Assembly: GCF_030704535.1 (NCBI RefSeq)
Contig: NC_081808.1
Coordinates: 20,572,501-20,636,500, forward strand
Direction: 5' to 3'
DNA from: Vitis vinifera
Taxonomy: Eukaryota; Streptophyta; Magnoliopsida; Vitales; Vitaceae
DNA length: 64,000 nucleotides
Shown: piece by piece, positions 1 through 13,324 of the stretch
How positions within the stretch are numbered: the first letter of the stretch is position 1
Layout: each line of letters opens with the position of its first letter
The notes under the pieces: model-generated
What the model saw: the letters and a program-made list of their open reading frames with translations, nothing else
Database searches by the model: none
Told to the model about the DNA's origin: nothing
Program-made: the position numbers and the translations under genes

Positions 1-447
1 AACCTTATTTATAGGCTCTAAAAAACACTAGAACTTGAATAAAACTATGAAAAAGTAGACATAACCTATGTAGTAACTAATTAGGATTTTTATTCATTTT
101 CTAAAACTATTAAATCTTCTAAAAAAATTAAAAGAAATAAAAAACTTCATTTTTAAAATTAGAAACCTACTTTATAGAAACTTTTTGTAATAACATTTCT
201 AATAAAGAAGACTTCTAAATTCTAATGACTCAATAGAAACTTCAAGATAAAATGATAATTTTAAAAAATAGAAAGTTCTAGAACTTTTAAGCAGAATTCT
301 AAAACCTCCTAAATTCTAAATAAAACTCAAATAATAATTATGATACCTAACTACAAAATTACCCAAATACGCTTAATTAAGTTAAGTAATTCAGAAGTTT
401 TGTATTCTTTCACTCCTTTCTTGAGTAGATCTTGGAGATTTATCCAT

Positions 448-720
448 AATGTTAAACATTATACTACTTTGAGATAATGACTAAATCTTGTTATTTTCAC
501 ATACAAACTTTCTGAATAATGAGTTATAATACAATGTTTCAACTCCTCTAAATAAGAAAATTGAAAGGCTGGTAGAGGGAAGATGTTTTATGAATTACAA
601 TAATTATGGGATTGCTCAATGTTAAATATCCTATTACTTTGCAATGTTGACTAAATATTGTCATTTTGGCATATAAAGTTCTCAATGGTTATAAGTCGAG
701 GTTTCAACTTTCTCTAAATG
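448..720. repeat. Diverged direct duplication of about 105 bp
   Basis: Positions 448-554 and 618-720 share the same order of words (an aatgttaaa start, ctaaat.ttgt.attttg/c, a catataaagtt-like stretch, gtttcaact, ctctaaat) with many substitutions. The two copies are direct repeats about 170 bp apart. They lie in AT-rich DNA that is probably an upstream intron of the membrane-protein gene. The rest of 1-747 shows no coding signal. Confidence 0.5.
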
Positions 721-749
721 TGTGGTTATTTCCAACTGTTTGAGTCCAG

Positions 750-3700
750 AGTTCTTGTTGAACTTGCCATTCCATGCAAGGAACAGGGTGTGCGTGTATT
801 TGAGGGCTTCACTGTTGGTTTTCATCCGCGGTCATGGGAAATTGTAAGAAATCATGTCATTTGCACTCATAGATCTAAATTTTGCTCATGCAAACTGAAG
901 TTTCATGTGGAGGAATTGCTTTTATGAACTTGCAGGTTTACAATGGCATGACTCAATTGGGTTTTGATAAGTCTCACCATGCCTTCAGGTATAGAATTTT
1001 GCACTTTGAACTTTGAGTTTTTATGCCTCATTTGCTATTTTTTTCCCCCTAATTTCTGTCAATTGTAATGAGTAATTTCTCTTTGTTCCTGTATTGATAT
1101 GTATGAGCCTTTTAAATTTTTACATCATTTTTAAGCATCCTACTTCCTGATCTACTTCTTTTAAGAAAAAATTTAGCTTTTTTATTTCAATGTGATGGTC
1201 TAGCATTGACTGTACATGCCCCTTTTTAGGGAGGAGTGGTATGGGATCTGTGTATGCCTGTGTGTTGTGTGTGTATATGTATATGCAATTACATATGGCA
1301 ATTGGCATGTCCTCTCCTGTTAGTAAATTGGGTCATAACGGTAATTTTATTGGTTTGGAGGTCTGTGGGAAACCACTTGTGAAATGAAAACGTTTCAATT
1401 TGCTCATCCTAACTCTTTAAGGTCTTGTCTTTGACTTTTCACAACATTCAAGATGCTATCTTCTATTTTGGGCTTCATTTGAAAGTAATTCATTTTGGAC
1501 TTTAAGAAATGAATTCATTTTTATCTTATATGCAAACAACTTCATTTTGTGGAACTTGCGCTCCAAATGCTATCTCACAGTGTCTGTCACTTATCACCTA
1601 CTAATGCCCTATATTATTTCATTTTATGAGGCTTCCAAATCCTCTATTATCATGTAAGGCCTTTGTTCTCGCTACTTCAGGTTTCATCCCCTCAATAAAA
1701 TGCTACAGGTGCCTTAGTATAGAAGCACACAAGCACTGGTTTGCACAATTTGGCTTGAAGATGTATCTGAGTCTCTGCTCTATGCATTCATCTACTGCCA
1801 TTTCACATTACCTTATCTTTTATCATGTATACTTCCTGTGAACTGTGTGCACCTCTTTTTGATTGGCACTTTTACTATATATATAATATATATATTCTCA
1901 TATTTGCCAATCTGAAATAATTATAGTCACTTCTGTCAGTCTGTCAGACTGCTATTTGTTATTGCACAAAAGTTATGCATGATGAACATTTTATTGATGT
2001 TAAGACTTATTCAATTTTTTTCTCAACAATAATAGTAGAAAGTATTTGCATTTTTCAGCTTTGGCACTGAACACACTTATGTTGCTCTTTACATGACTGC
2101 AATTGCGTCCCTTTCCACTTTGGTGCAAAAACCTACTGTTAAGGTACTCTAATTTCTCTCCTCTCATTTTGGGTGGAACACCAGTTATTATTGGATAAAT
2201 CTGCAAATTTTATGCTCTTAGTTTGATCAAGTATCTTCTGGAATCAAAATTTCTTCTTCTCCCCAGATTTTCCCGGAACATGGCCTGAAGGTAGGATTAT
2301 CAGGCTCAGGGGCAACTGGAAGACCACCTACAACGTTGTCACCCACAATGTTGGTTGTGGATTGGAGATGTATGGATATTTCTTGTTGCTGCAATATTTG
2401 CATCTTCTCCAATATTTGATCTTCTGATCTTCCATTTATGATGGTCTTAGGTGAGAAGGCCCGTGATACTCCATATGAAGTTGATATTACTATTCCAGTA
2501 GAGGGTTATGAGCCCATTCAGTTTACTCTCACAAAAATGTGTGGTAAGCTCCTCAATCTTATTACTTTAACTGAGTTGAACTTCTCTTTGAAATATGGTT
2601 GCAAATGAGTCCTTTCCAATGTTTTGAAGATTGGACTAGATTGGCTGGTTGGACCGTTGACTAATCCCTTTCCAGTCCAAATCAAGGTTTAGCCCATTTA
2701 TTGGCTTGATCACTAACCAGTTGAACTAGCCAAGTTTGGAAGTCAGTCCATTGATATATTTATTTATTTATACTTTAAAATGATCTGGTTTTTATCGTAA
2801 ACAATGTCATTTTGCTCATGCTCAAAATGTAAAAACTGAAATTTCGGTAAAATTTTTCTAAGACCCCAACAAATAGAGGAGATGTTGCCAACATTTCAAT
2901 AAATCTACCATTTATATGTATATTTGGTTATTTTTTGTTGCACTGTGAAAGTTAGAAAATAATTTGCCTTCACTTTTAAATTAAAAATGGTATTAAATTA
3001 TCTTTGAAAATTATTCATATTGTTTTAACTTATTATTATAAATTTTAACTTTAATAATAGAAAGAAGAAATGGAGGAAGATGTGTATTAATTTTAAAAGT
3101 TATTTTGATCTTTTCACTAATGAGTATTTTTGTCCTCTAAAAATCATTATCCAGGTGAATACATAGAGAGATTGGGTGGATGTGAATATAAATTCTCATA
3201 GATAAATTATATATTTTGATTTGGATCATGGTTGAATGAATGGTTTGGCCACTAACAACCCAACAACTTTTCTAGTTCAATGACTAGTCCAGGTTTGAAA
3301 AGGTTGGTGCTTGCTCCGTGAACATATGTATTCAAAAACTTGTTGCTCGTAGCATGTTTTACATTTCATTTCAAGTTTTTATGCCAGTAGCCTGTTTTAT
3401 ATTTCATTCTAAGTTTTTATTGATGGCTTAATGTCCTAAGCTGCCAGTTTTTGAAACCCTAGACTGGTTTGTTTAAATTTTGCAGAATATCCTCAAGGAA
3501 AAGGAGGAGGAACTACAAGGGGATGGGCTATATTTGGGGTGGCATCTTGCATGTATGTCAAGTTCCAAAGTCCTTTAATCCTACATGGATTGTTTGTTTA
3601 TATCACATTTAATTGTGGAACTAGATGAATTAGGTGTACATCTGCACATCTGCATCTTATGTCATGTAGTCAATCATGCAGCAGTCTTAAATACAATCAA

Positions 3701-5116
3701 GCACAATAACAGTACAGAAAATAAAAAGCAATTACATAAGGAACCAGAAGATACTTGGTTTAGCAATGTGCTCACTTCCATGGAGTCGAGGGAGATCAGA
3801 TCCCTATCAAACATTTAATTAGGATTACCAAGCCTCTCAACTCTCAACCTAGAATCCTAAAATTTCCTTACACCTGTAATCACATTCCAATGACAAGAAT
3901 ATCAATCCATATATACAACCTTGAGCTTGTGCTACTCCTGAACCCGCATTTTGGTTTCTGGGAAAGCTTCTTTATTTCCTGGGTTTAAAGAGGCCCCTCT
4001 GATTCAAAATACAGGACAGCTACTGTAACATTCCCGCCTCTAAACTCTTGACATTGTTGGAAACTGACTAGTACATTGTTTAGTTATAAGCTTTGATACA
4101 TTAGGAAAATACACCTCATACTTAATGGTCATGCCTACATGATACAGATAGGAATTCCTTTTGCTTTTTTTACTTTGCAAAGAAAAACTTTATCTTGATC
4201 ACATCCTGTATCCATTTTTATTTTTCCAACTTTTGATGTTTGGACAAATTGGCATGGAACAGATTCATTATTCTATCAACGTTGTTTTGCTGTGGCGGGT
4301 TTGTTTACAAGACTCGAGTGGAGCGCCAGGTAGAAGCTGATTCACTTTTGCTCGCCAGCATTAAATAATTTGTAGTTTAGTATTTCTTTGCATGGTTCAA
4401 AATGTGTTCTACAGTTACTTATTTTCCTTTTTGTTTAATGATGTGCAGCGTGGGCTTGATGCATTGCCAGGCATGACAATTTTATCTGCCTGTTTAGAAG
4501 CTGTAAGTGAATTTGGCAGCAATTATTATGCCAAAATTATGATCTTGGCACTTGTACTTGAACTCACAGGTTCTTTTATTAAGATTGATTTTAAATATTG
4601 GACTGAGTTGATCTTGCTATCACTTTAGTGTATGAGATGATAAACCCTGTTCAGACAAAAGCCAATATACCTAGTGTCTGAAATCATTAGGCCAGAAACA
4701 TATATGGAAAAGACGGCCTTGCTCGTAGACAAGCTTCCCTATAGCTTTGCATCAGTGTTCTCTCTTTCTGTGTGGGCTTATCTTATGTGGTACAAATTAC
4801 TTAGGTCAGGTCTATATATATATGCCGGAGTATCACAGTTTTAAAATGGTAATGGGATCATCCATAGTAAAGCAACCCAGAACTACCACTGATTTTCACT
4901 TTTTAACCTCATTTAGTTTGATTTTCCTTTTTCCTGCTTCTCATCCCAGAGTAATAATTTGTTGAATTTTGACATAAAAAGGTAAGCGGAGGATCGCACT
5001 ACTCACGAGCAGAAGATACCAACAGTGCATTTATCAATCAAGCCTCTTGGGAACGCCAGCCTGATGCTGCTCAAGGAACATGGAAAACAAGTGAAAGAAA
5101 GTATGGTTCAATTTAA
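750..5116 (+). CDS. 3' part of a plant single-pass membrane protein gene (9 exons visible)
   Basis: Exons read as about 750-843, 936-988, 2059-2143, 2267-2369, 2451-2543, 3486-3552, 4263-4329, 4449-4502 and 4982-5116 (TAA). All junctions are GT-AG and phases agree. The visible product is about 250 aa. It has a luminal or extracellular part (SWEIVYNGMTQLGFDKSHHA, then a LSPTMLVVDWRCEKA segment), one membrane span around WAIFGVASCIFIILSTLFCC, and a cytosolic tail with RGLDALPGMTILSACLEAVS, ending in KYGSI. A large soluble part, one span and a short conserved tail suggest a type I membrane protein. An ATG27 or mannose-6-phosphate-receptor-like fold was considered, but I cannot support it. The first exon boundary (acceptor at 747-749) and all upstream exons are uncertain; the 5' end is outside the window or in the AT-rich DNA before 750. 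Next to the peroxidase it may correspond to Arabidopsis At4g36440, which is inference only. Confidence 0.72.
2615..3315. mobile_element. Possible non-autonomous TIR transposon inside an intron
   Basis: The ends of this intronic stretch look like imperfect inverted repeats. The left side has gttttgaagattggactaga followed by ggttggaccgttgac. The right side, read in reverse, has cttttcaaacctggactagt followed by gttgggttgttagtgg. Plant genomes carry many elements whose ends read like 'ttttgaaaaccggaccgg', and this resembles a decayed copy. No coding sequence is seen and the target duplication was not resolved. Confidence 0.35.
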
Positions 5117-6684
5117 ATTTTGTAGTCACTATTCTTTTATCTTTGCCGCTGTGCGCTACAGGAAATTTTCATGCCTGAACTGGATGATCACAGATGATTG
5201 TGAACTCATAAAACCTAGTTATTCTTGTTCCCTGAAAACAAAACTGGGAAGGTTTAATCTAAGCTTCCCACCTCTTACTCTTCCCATTTCATCTCAATAT
5301 AAATTAGCATCATTATAGGGTTGCCAAGTCAACCAAACCCTCTATGGCAAGATTCACAAAGAAAATAATAGCTCAAAATGATGTCAAAGGATTCCCATGG
5401 AGCTAACTCCCTCTTAAACAGAACCATCAGCTTATCATCCAAAGTGTAGGCAGTTGACCGGAACACACAACTCGGTTTGCAACATAACTTCATGTGCAAA
5501 AACAAGGGGGACAGCTATCAGCAATCAAAAAGACACTGATAAAGTATCTTTTCCTCCTTGAAAGATGCGTAAAGAAGGGAAGTAGTTCTCCAACCCTACC
5601 TATAATTTTATTTATCATGGCTTTATAATTCATTGGGCCGATTATATTGACCTAATATTCGCATATGCTATCCAAGATTTGTTTTCTTCTCTTCCCGCTC
5701 CCAAACGGACGAACTCCAATTATACGGTTCATCAGGGTTATTGGGGGGAGCCATGTACGGTCCCAGTGGGTGAAGAACTTTATGAAATTGTACGTGGTCA
5801 GCATGCGTTGAATGAAAAATCCATAAATACGAAATTGTACTTGGTGTGTTGAACAAAAAACCCATAAATGAAGGGTGGAAATCAAAAGAGATAAGATTTA
5901 TTTGCAAACGTGGGTCCCAAGTGCAAGAGTATTTTCAAACATGAATATTTTTTGAAAAGATGGTCTTAAAGTGAACAAATAGAATATGTAGGAGAGAGAT
6001 GGAGACTAAATCGAATATGAATAAATAGTTATATTTTTGTATTTATTTTTTTAAATAACCATTTTTAATAATATTTTTAAAAAATGATATTTCAAAAAGC
6101 AAAAAAACATCTACTTTTATGAGGATATTTGAGTCAATAATTTTGAGATGGTCGTGTTTGTCAACACCTGCTCCAATGGTGGCGGTCGTTCTCCTGCGCC
6201 TGACCCCATTATTTGATTCACGAGAAAGAAAAAGATTAGGTTGGACTCATTTAATGACTTCGATGCTAAAATTTGATTTCCAACACAAAAGGCTAAAGCG
6301 TTTTCGACCCAGTAAAAAAGTAGACTTCCAGAAGCAAAAAATGAAAATAGCATCATTAAATAATTTCCAAAAATTACTCTTAAAATTCAAAACTGTTTTT
6401 CATCACTGTTTTCGAAAGCATTTTTCGAAAACATTTCATTCCCAAACAGTAGCGTGGGTTTTAAGGGCTAGTTTGAGCCTTAGAGCCTGGAGGGTGTGTC
6501 AAGCCTCCAAAAATAATTGTTTTTCTCATTTAGGATACCTGGCCTACTCTTCACTGTAATCAATACAGAGCCTCTTATGGATTGGTTGACTTGTCTACTC
6601 ACTGTCATGGAAAACTACTAATAAGCTTAAAGCTGCCGACACCGACTCCATATATTATAGGGGCCCCCTCCCCTTTTTTCCGAC
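5117..6684. other. Intergenic region between membrane-protein and peroxidase genes
   Basis: No gene is recognised. The first about 200 bases are probably the 3' UTR of the upstream gene. Units 5784-5830 and 5831-5870 are a diverged tandem duplication (gaaattgtacgtggt / gaaattgtacttggt, each ending ccataaat). The DNA from about 6040 to 6560 is AT-rich and repetitive, including fragments such as ttttcgaaagcatttttcga. The open frames here have no recognisable protein similarity. Confidence 0.5.
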
Positions 6685-6693
6685 TCTATAAGT
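6685..6693 (+). promoter_or_regulatory. Putative TATA box of the peroxidase gene
   Basis: The sequence ctataagta lies 85 bp before the ATG at 6770, a typical distance for a plant TATA box with a short leader. The leader downstream is A-rich and has no other ATG before the chosen start. Confidence 0.5.
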
Positions 6694-6769
6694 ACCCATA
6701 GTCCATCTCCACTTCGATCATACCAAATCTAGACAACTTCTCTAGAAAAGACAAAAGGAAACAAAAGAT

Positions 6770-8110
<1,341 letters not shown>

Positions 8111-8402
8111 AATGGGATCATTGCAGTAGATTCAAGTAAAATAATTGATGTAATGTGTGTGCATTTTCTTTCTTCATTTTCATTTTCATGAAGTAACTTG
8201 TATCTGTTTAACTCTCATGTATGCAGTGGCTGTTGAAATGTGTTGGGCGTTGATGCCATACTGGTGGGTGCTTATGGCAAGTTTTGTATTCCTTTTGTAT
8301 AATAAATGAAGAAGTATGCCAATTTGATTGGCATTTTCATTTGGATTCTCTTTCCACCAGTCCAGGGTTTCTGAAGTATTTTGGGATTGTTCTTTTCAAA
8401 AT

Positions 8403-8493
8403 TGATTAGTCAAGGGAGAGAGAGCATTAATGTAATTCAAAGGCTTAGTTGATTAGTCAAGGGAAAAAGAGAGCATTAATGTAACTCAAAGGC
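8403..8493. repeat. Tandem duplication of about 47 bp
   Basis: Two adjacent units (8403-8449 and 8450-8493) both read tgattagtcaaggga, then an aga-rich run, then gcattaatgtaa.tcaaagg. Only a few bases differ, so the duplication is fairly recent. It lies just downstream of the peroxidase poly(A) region. Confidence 0.75.
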
Positions 8494-9228
8494 TTCCTCA
8501 CACTCAGAAGCTTGCAACAGTTTTGTTCCCTACTCCATTGAGAAATTATAATGGAATAACTAATCCTTTTGTTGACTAACTAAACAAAGCTTCAGCTAGA
8601 AGAAAATAAACTCAGAATCTTGCCTGAGGTTCGTGGAAATGAAATGAAACTTAGTAACTCATATAACATGCAGTACATGCTCAACATGCTCGAATATTGC
8701 AGGGTATTTTTCCACTTACTGTCTTCTAGGTAATCAAACAGACTGTAAACCCCAATAATTACAGGAATCTGGAGATCCAAAGGAACGTATTTCAAAATTT
8801 TCTCAACAATAATCACAAATTTCTAAGGTATAGATCATAAGTGAGGATATTACAAGAAACATAAAATAATTTTTGGCCCAGATGGAAGCATTGGCATATG
8901 AAATATCTATACTGATGCATGTTTTGATATTGGAGAAAGAGGACATTAGTTGCCTCCGATCTTTAAAGAGGACATTGATGTTTTGATGCATTTTTTTTTT
9001 CCTTTTTCTTTTTTGTTTTTCTAAATAGGCAAGAAGGTATATAGAGAGAGTTTTATGGAGTGCCTTCCATTGGTAAAGTTCTATGCAGTGCCTAAGGTTA
9101 CACATTGGCCAAGGTTTCAAGTTAATTTACAGAGAGTTCTACCCTGAATGGAAGAGTCCCATGCAGTACCTTACTCTCTTGACTTCCAACATGATCTGTG
9201 AGAGATATGAGAAAGGTGGGAGGGAAAA
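8494..9228. other. Intergenic region between two convergent genes
   Basis: AT-rich DNA between the end of the peroxidase gene and the stop codon of the minus-strand PEARLI-4 gene. The part nearest 9228 is probably the 3' UTR of the latter. I see no gene or RNA gene here. Confidence 0.5.
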
Positions 9229-10967
9229 TCAAAGCAGGTCAGCAAATAAGGGCCTTTGGTACAAGCGCGCCACCTTGGTCTTGGCATCTGAGATGGTTTC
9301 ACTAAATTTGTAAGCCTCGGATTTCATTGCCGCCAGCTTATCCTCAGTCAAATGAACCTTTTCTTGTAGTGCTTCCAACTCTTTCTTGGTCTCCTCCATG
9401 AGGTAATGTTTTTTCTTTTGTTCCTCTTTCAAGGTGGTAATATGCTTGACCAGATGCATTGCATCAAGAATCTCTTTCAGCCTCTGATGAAGCCAGCCAA
9501 CTTCTAGCCTTACAAGTTCAAGATCCACAACAATTGCAAGCATGCTATTGATCTCAACTGGTGTGAGATATGGGAGGCTGGTCGTTTGCAATTTGTGGAC
9601 AATGGCACAGACAATCTCTAAGAAAGATGAACGGGATTGCATAGTTTGCAAGGAGCAGTTTGCAGCAATGTCACCATGCTTCAAAAGAACAGCCCTGAGA
9701 ATAGGCGCAAATTCTTCCTTCACTCTATATTCACCCACTGTTACTGAAGAAGAATCAACTGCAAGAAATCCCACCCCACTGTCACCAGATGTGCCATCAT
9801 CCCACAAACCAGCCATCTCTGACAGGCCAAGGGTGAGAGATTGGCTTAGATGCACATTCTCTTGCTCCTGATTGTGGGTACTCTCTTCTGGCCTGTTCTC
9901 AAAGATATTTGATGCTGTGGTCACCTCCCCTAATGGAATATGCTCTCTGCCATTTGTGGTAGCAGCAAAAGGTACAGGACCTCTGGGCACTGGGTTGCCA
10001 ATTGCAGCTTCAAGAAGTAAAGAGGCAGGACCACCTGGGTGTTTTTCCCCTGATCCCTGAGTAGAGACTGAGCTTAAGTTGGCATGCTTGTGAAGAGCCG
10101 TTGTTGCATGTCGTCTGTAGTACCTTGAGGGGGCATGAGAGGAATCCCTTGGCATCTGAGAGAACACCAATGCAATTAATATGGAAGCCAATATAATAAA
10201 ATATTACAGCATGTCTACATCTTTGACCTTGATTAATACATGAATGCTGAGAATACAAAGAAAACTAAGAAAACTTTAACAAAATAATGTGAGATACTAA
10301 AGTGAATTACAGCTTCAAGGGGTTCCATGGGAGAAGCAGATAAGTGGTTCTCTTCAAACTCCTGAGAAATGATGTGCCTTAAGGAAGCACGCTGGCGGGC
10401 AACCATTTTTGCATGTCGAGTAGTGTATCTTGAGGGTGTCACTGGAGAAACCATTGGTGGCTTAGAAAACACCTGTAGAAAAAATACAAATGCATAGATT
10501 GTAGTCGCATATTAGGGAATAACTTTAAAGAACTTCCTCTTCCTTAAAAATATATCCCATAGAAACTAAATGATAGCACATGATCAGAGCCAAGAAGTGG
10601 AGTACAAGAAAAGAGACAACTTCCACCGATGAAGGAGGCAATGGATGTCTTAGCAAGTGACAAGGATTGATTTTCCTACCGACAGAAGGAAATCATCTCT
10701 TAATGTTTGGATGGGTACTGAGTGAGCAGCAGTAGAGTGAATTTCTGTTCCCTGAATGTGAGGAAGGAGTTTTGAAGTAGTACACTTCAAGGAATTTTGA
10801 ATATCCTCAGAAGCTGGAGTGGACCCTTCTACTGTCTTGGCAAGCATATCAACAATGCGGATTTCCGCTTCTCTAAGCGCCTTCGCTTGCATCAAGGAGG
10901 CACAGGAATATGGGACTGTCTTGGCATGGCTACTTGGGTCCTTCAAGGGGAAAGCAGGAGAATCCAT
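9229..10967 (-). CDS. PEARLI-4 / DUF724-like coiled-coil protein
   Basis: On the minus strand, exons 10967-10680, 10472-10311 and 10155-9229 splice in phase 0 and give 458 aa from the ATG at 10967. The C-terminal about 180 residues match the plant 'phospholipase-like protein, PEARLI 4' family. They include a LLKHGDIAANCSLQ start, FLEIVCAIVHKLQ, and a Lys/Glu-rich coiled coil (TLKEEQKKKHYLMEETKKEL; EKVHLTEDKLAAMKSEAYKF). Despite the family name I see no phospholipase catalytic motif. The same helix-rich domain ends DUF724 proteins, so a scaffold or nuclear role is possible but unknown. Exons 2 and 3 begin with related units (PSRYTTRHA / PSRYYRRHA), an exon duplication. The 5' end is uncertain: an extra coding-like exon lies at 12473-12637, but joining it in frame needs a weak acceptor. 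Convergent with the peroxidase, divergent from bL12m. Confidence 0.8.
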
Positions 10968-12472
10968 TGAGAGGCAAGAAAAGATACGTACAAGAAGTAC
11001 TAAAAAAGCACACTGCTTGTTGCATATCAAGACATGTAAGTAATCACAAACATAATGAGAACGAAACAGACTTATAACAGGCATCTAACTATTACATGAA
11101 AACGCATAAGGTCCAAGATATTTCCTGTTTGTGTGAAGGGTGTCACTTGATTTCTAGGAGATCTAAAGATCTGTCATCCCAGTGCATGAGTCAGCAGCAA
11201 AGTAGGCCTCTTGCTTCTTAAATGCACATTCACTGCAACCATATGACCTAGTTAATTAATTAGATTCATTTAAAAATGAAGAAGAGTTTTCTCCCATGTT
11301 TGCCAACAGACCAACCCTACAAATGGACGTGTGACATGAACTAATGTTGACAGACTACTCAGAAAAGGATTAACAACATTCTATCGCTATCAATAAAAAA
11401 ATTACTTTTTGTAGCCAAACTTCTCAAACAATAATTAGTCCTTTAAAAACAATAGCATACAAAATAGGAGCAGTCTTTTGTTCAGCAATATAGAACCCAC
11501 ATACCGTAGTCCAAAGCAAATAGGACATCAGTCCTCAGCTGCTGTTTGGATGATGAGAATATAATGAGGAAAAAGAAGAATTAAAGAAAATTTGAGATTG
11601 ATTCCTTCAATTTTTTTTCTTTACCTTCTGCATTCCTAGATGTGAAAGTAAATCACACGGTTATGGTGATTAGAGCTGTTGGGTATGGGGAATTTGATGG
11701 GGTTGTTTTGGGTTGATAAAGGCAGATGATGGTGGTGGCTCTCTAGTGTGTCCTAATGATTTCTTATAACATTTCCTAAAAGAAGAAATAAATAACGTTT
11801 GAACCTAAGCGCTAGGTTTTCCATTATAAGGGAAATAAAATGCTGCACATTCTGGTCTTACACGTATTTGGAAACACTATATAACTCAGTTTTGGTTGTA
11901 CTTCCTTTCCCGGAAACCAAACAAAAAAAATATGACGTAAGGTCAAGATCTTATTTTCCTTCTGTTTTCCTTCCTTTTCTGAGGCCAAACAGAGGAGGCT
12001 ATATGTTGTCTGTAGTCTCCTTTATGAAACCCAACCTAACACACAAAATCCCCATTGAGTTTCTGCATAGCCACAGAGCATCAAACCCATTAGAGAAAGA
12101 CATGCAATTGAATTTTCATCCCTTTTCCTCAGTCATTATTCCACCTTCCTCACCCCCTCTCTTATATCCATCCACACAAGCAAAGGAACAACCATTTTTT
12201 CCTTATCACCTTCTCCTTTTACCTTCCGTACAATAAGCAGTGCCTCATTTCTCGTGCATATTTTCTCCACAACCAGCCACACAAAAAGAAAAGCAAAAGG
12301 CTTTATTCCTCACTTCCACTCTTTTCTCGAGAACCAAACAGAGGAAAAAAAAAAAAAAACGTCAAAGCCTTCTTCTTTTCTTGAGGCATTTTAAAAGCTT
12401 TGTCCTTTTCCATTCCAAAACCAAGCAGGGCTCCATTCCGATAACAAAGAGAGAGAAAGGTGGGGTGGGTAC
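10968..12472. other. Probable 5' intron of the PEARLI-4 gene with repeated motif
   Basis: No gene is seen. The stretch 11900-12440 contains several copies of a motif of the form ttttctcgagaaccaaacag (11906-11923, 11974-11995, 12321-12344, and a weaker one at 12402-12431) among pyrimidine-rich DNA and an A-run near 12345-12359. The open frames here are low-complexity translations. Confidence 0.4.
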
Positions 12473-12637
12473 CTGAGAAAAAGAGTTTGTAAGCAGCTGA
12501 GAGTCGTTCTCCTCCTTGATCTTTCCCCCTCCTTGTTCCTTTCTCTTCCTTGCTCTTCTCCCACTCAGCCTACTCCGTTTCATGCTGGTATCGGTCCCGT
12601 CTTCCTCTACCTCTTCGCTTGTCTCTTCGTCAAGCAT
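12473..12637 (-). CDS. Possible upstream first exon (basic/acidic N-terminus) of the PEARLI-4 gene
   Basis: An ATG at 12637 opens 55 codons beginning MLDEETSEEVEEDGTDTSMK, followed by a basic stretch SGRRARKRKE that resembles a nuclear localisation signal. It ends at a good donor (cag|gtaccc) in phase 0. It could be exon 1 of the PEARLI-4 gene or a leader ORF. The best-looking acceptor before the next exon (ttttttag, about 46 nt upstream of the ATG at 10967) would put it out of frame; a weaker one (aagcag) keeps frame but adds a hydrophobic 15-residue stretch. The question is therefore open. Confidence 0.4.
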
Positions 12638-13053
12638 GGGATGAAAACCCAGTGTCTGGCTCTTTGATCCAAGCGTTCCTTGCTTTCCTTTCAGTTTTGA
12701 ATGTTTACACTTTACAATTAAAACCTTGATAATTTTCTACAAATCCCAAGGCTGGTGAGCCCCATGGCTAGATGTCTCATGATCTCATCTCTCAATTTAT
12801 GTGAAACAATACTTTTACGTTTCCCAAAAAAGAGTTGTAATTGTAAATACATTGGATTCAAAACAATATTAACAGAGAGACCCTCCACATCCGTGGTGGC
12901 AGTCCTCGGCAGCCGGCGCGTGTTCGTCTCGTATCAAAATTTAGACAATCGTCTGAAAAAACTACTAAAGAGGACGAGATTATCTTTTATCATATCTTCG
13001 ACATGAATTAATTTTTTAATATTATAATCTTGGTTGGTCCTATACTTTCGACA

Positions 13054-13083
13054 TGGGCTTGAAGCCCAAAGTCTAAAGGCCCA
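13054..13083 (+). promoter_or_regulatory. Cluster of three site II (TGGGCY) elements
   Basis: TGGGCT at 13054-13059, its complement AGCCCA at 13063-13068 and GGCCCA at 13078-13083 lie within 30 bp, about 60 bp upstream of a TATA box. Site II motifs are known to drive plant genes for ribosomal proteins and mitochondrial components, which fits the bL12m gene downstream. Confidence 0.65.
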
Positions 13084-13139
13084 AGACTGTAAGGGACGCA
13101 CCATGGGGCCACACAACCACGGACCATACGCATTGTTCT

Positions 13140-13230
13140 ATAAAAGGTCCAAGGTCCAAGGTTCAAGGTTCAAAGTTCCAAGGCTCAGGCTGGTTCGAAG
13201 GCCTGAGAGGACTGGACTTCACTAGGGTTT
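13140..13230 (+). promoter_or_regulatory. TATA box, short tandem repeats and telo-box of the bL12m gene
   Basis: ctataaaagg at about 13139-13148 is a strong TATA box. Just after it come short direct repeats of the form ggtccaaggttcaa (13147-13185). TAGGGTTT at 13223-13230 is the complement of the telo-box AAACCCTA, which in plant ribosomal-protein promoters commonly sits near the transcription start beside site II motifs. Confidence 0.6.
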
Positions 13231-13324
13231 ATGATGGTCCTCCTTTCTTCACTCTGAGAGTTCAGTCATGGCTTTCCTCCGCCTAGCTTTCTCCACATAG
13301 TTTTCCCAATATTTTCTTACAATA

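Noticed and set aside
6119-6559. 146-codon open frame upstream of the peroxidase
   Set aside because: Basic and Phe-rich translation of AT-rich repetitive DNA, with no recognisable domain and no splice or promoter context.
6648-6662. Alternative TATA box (atatattata) for the peroxidase
   Set aside because: About 110 bp from the ATG is possible, but ctataagta at 6685 has the more usual spacing and flanking C/G context.
9542-10060. Plus-strand frames opposite the PEARLI-4 gene
   Set aside because: Antisense shadows of the long exon 3, whose minus-strand product has clear family similarity.
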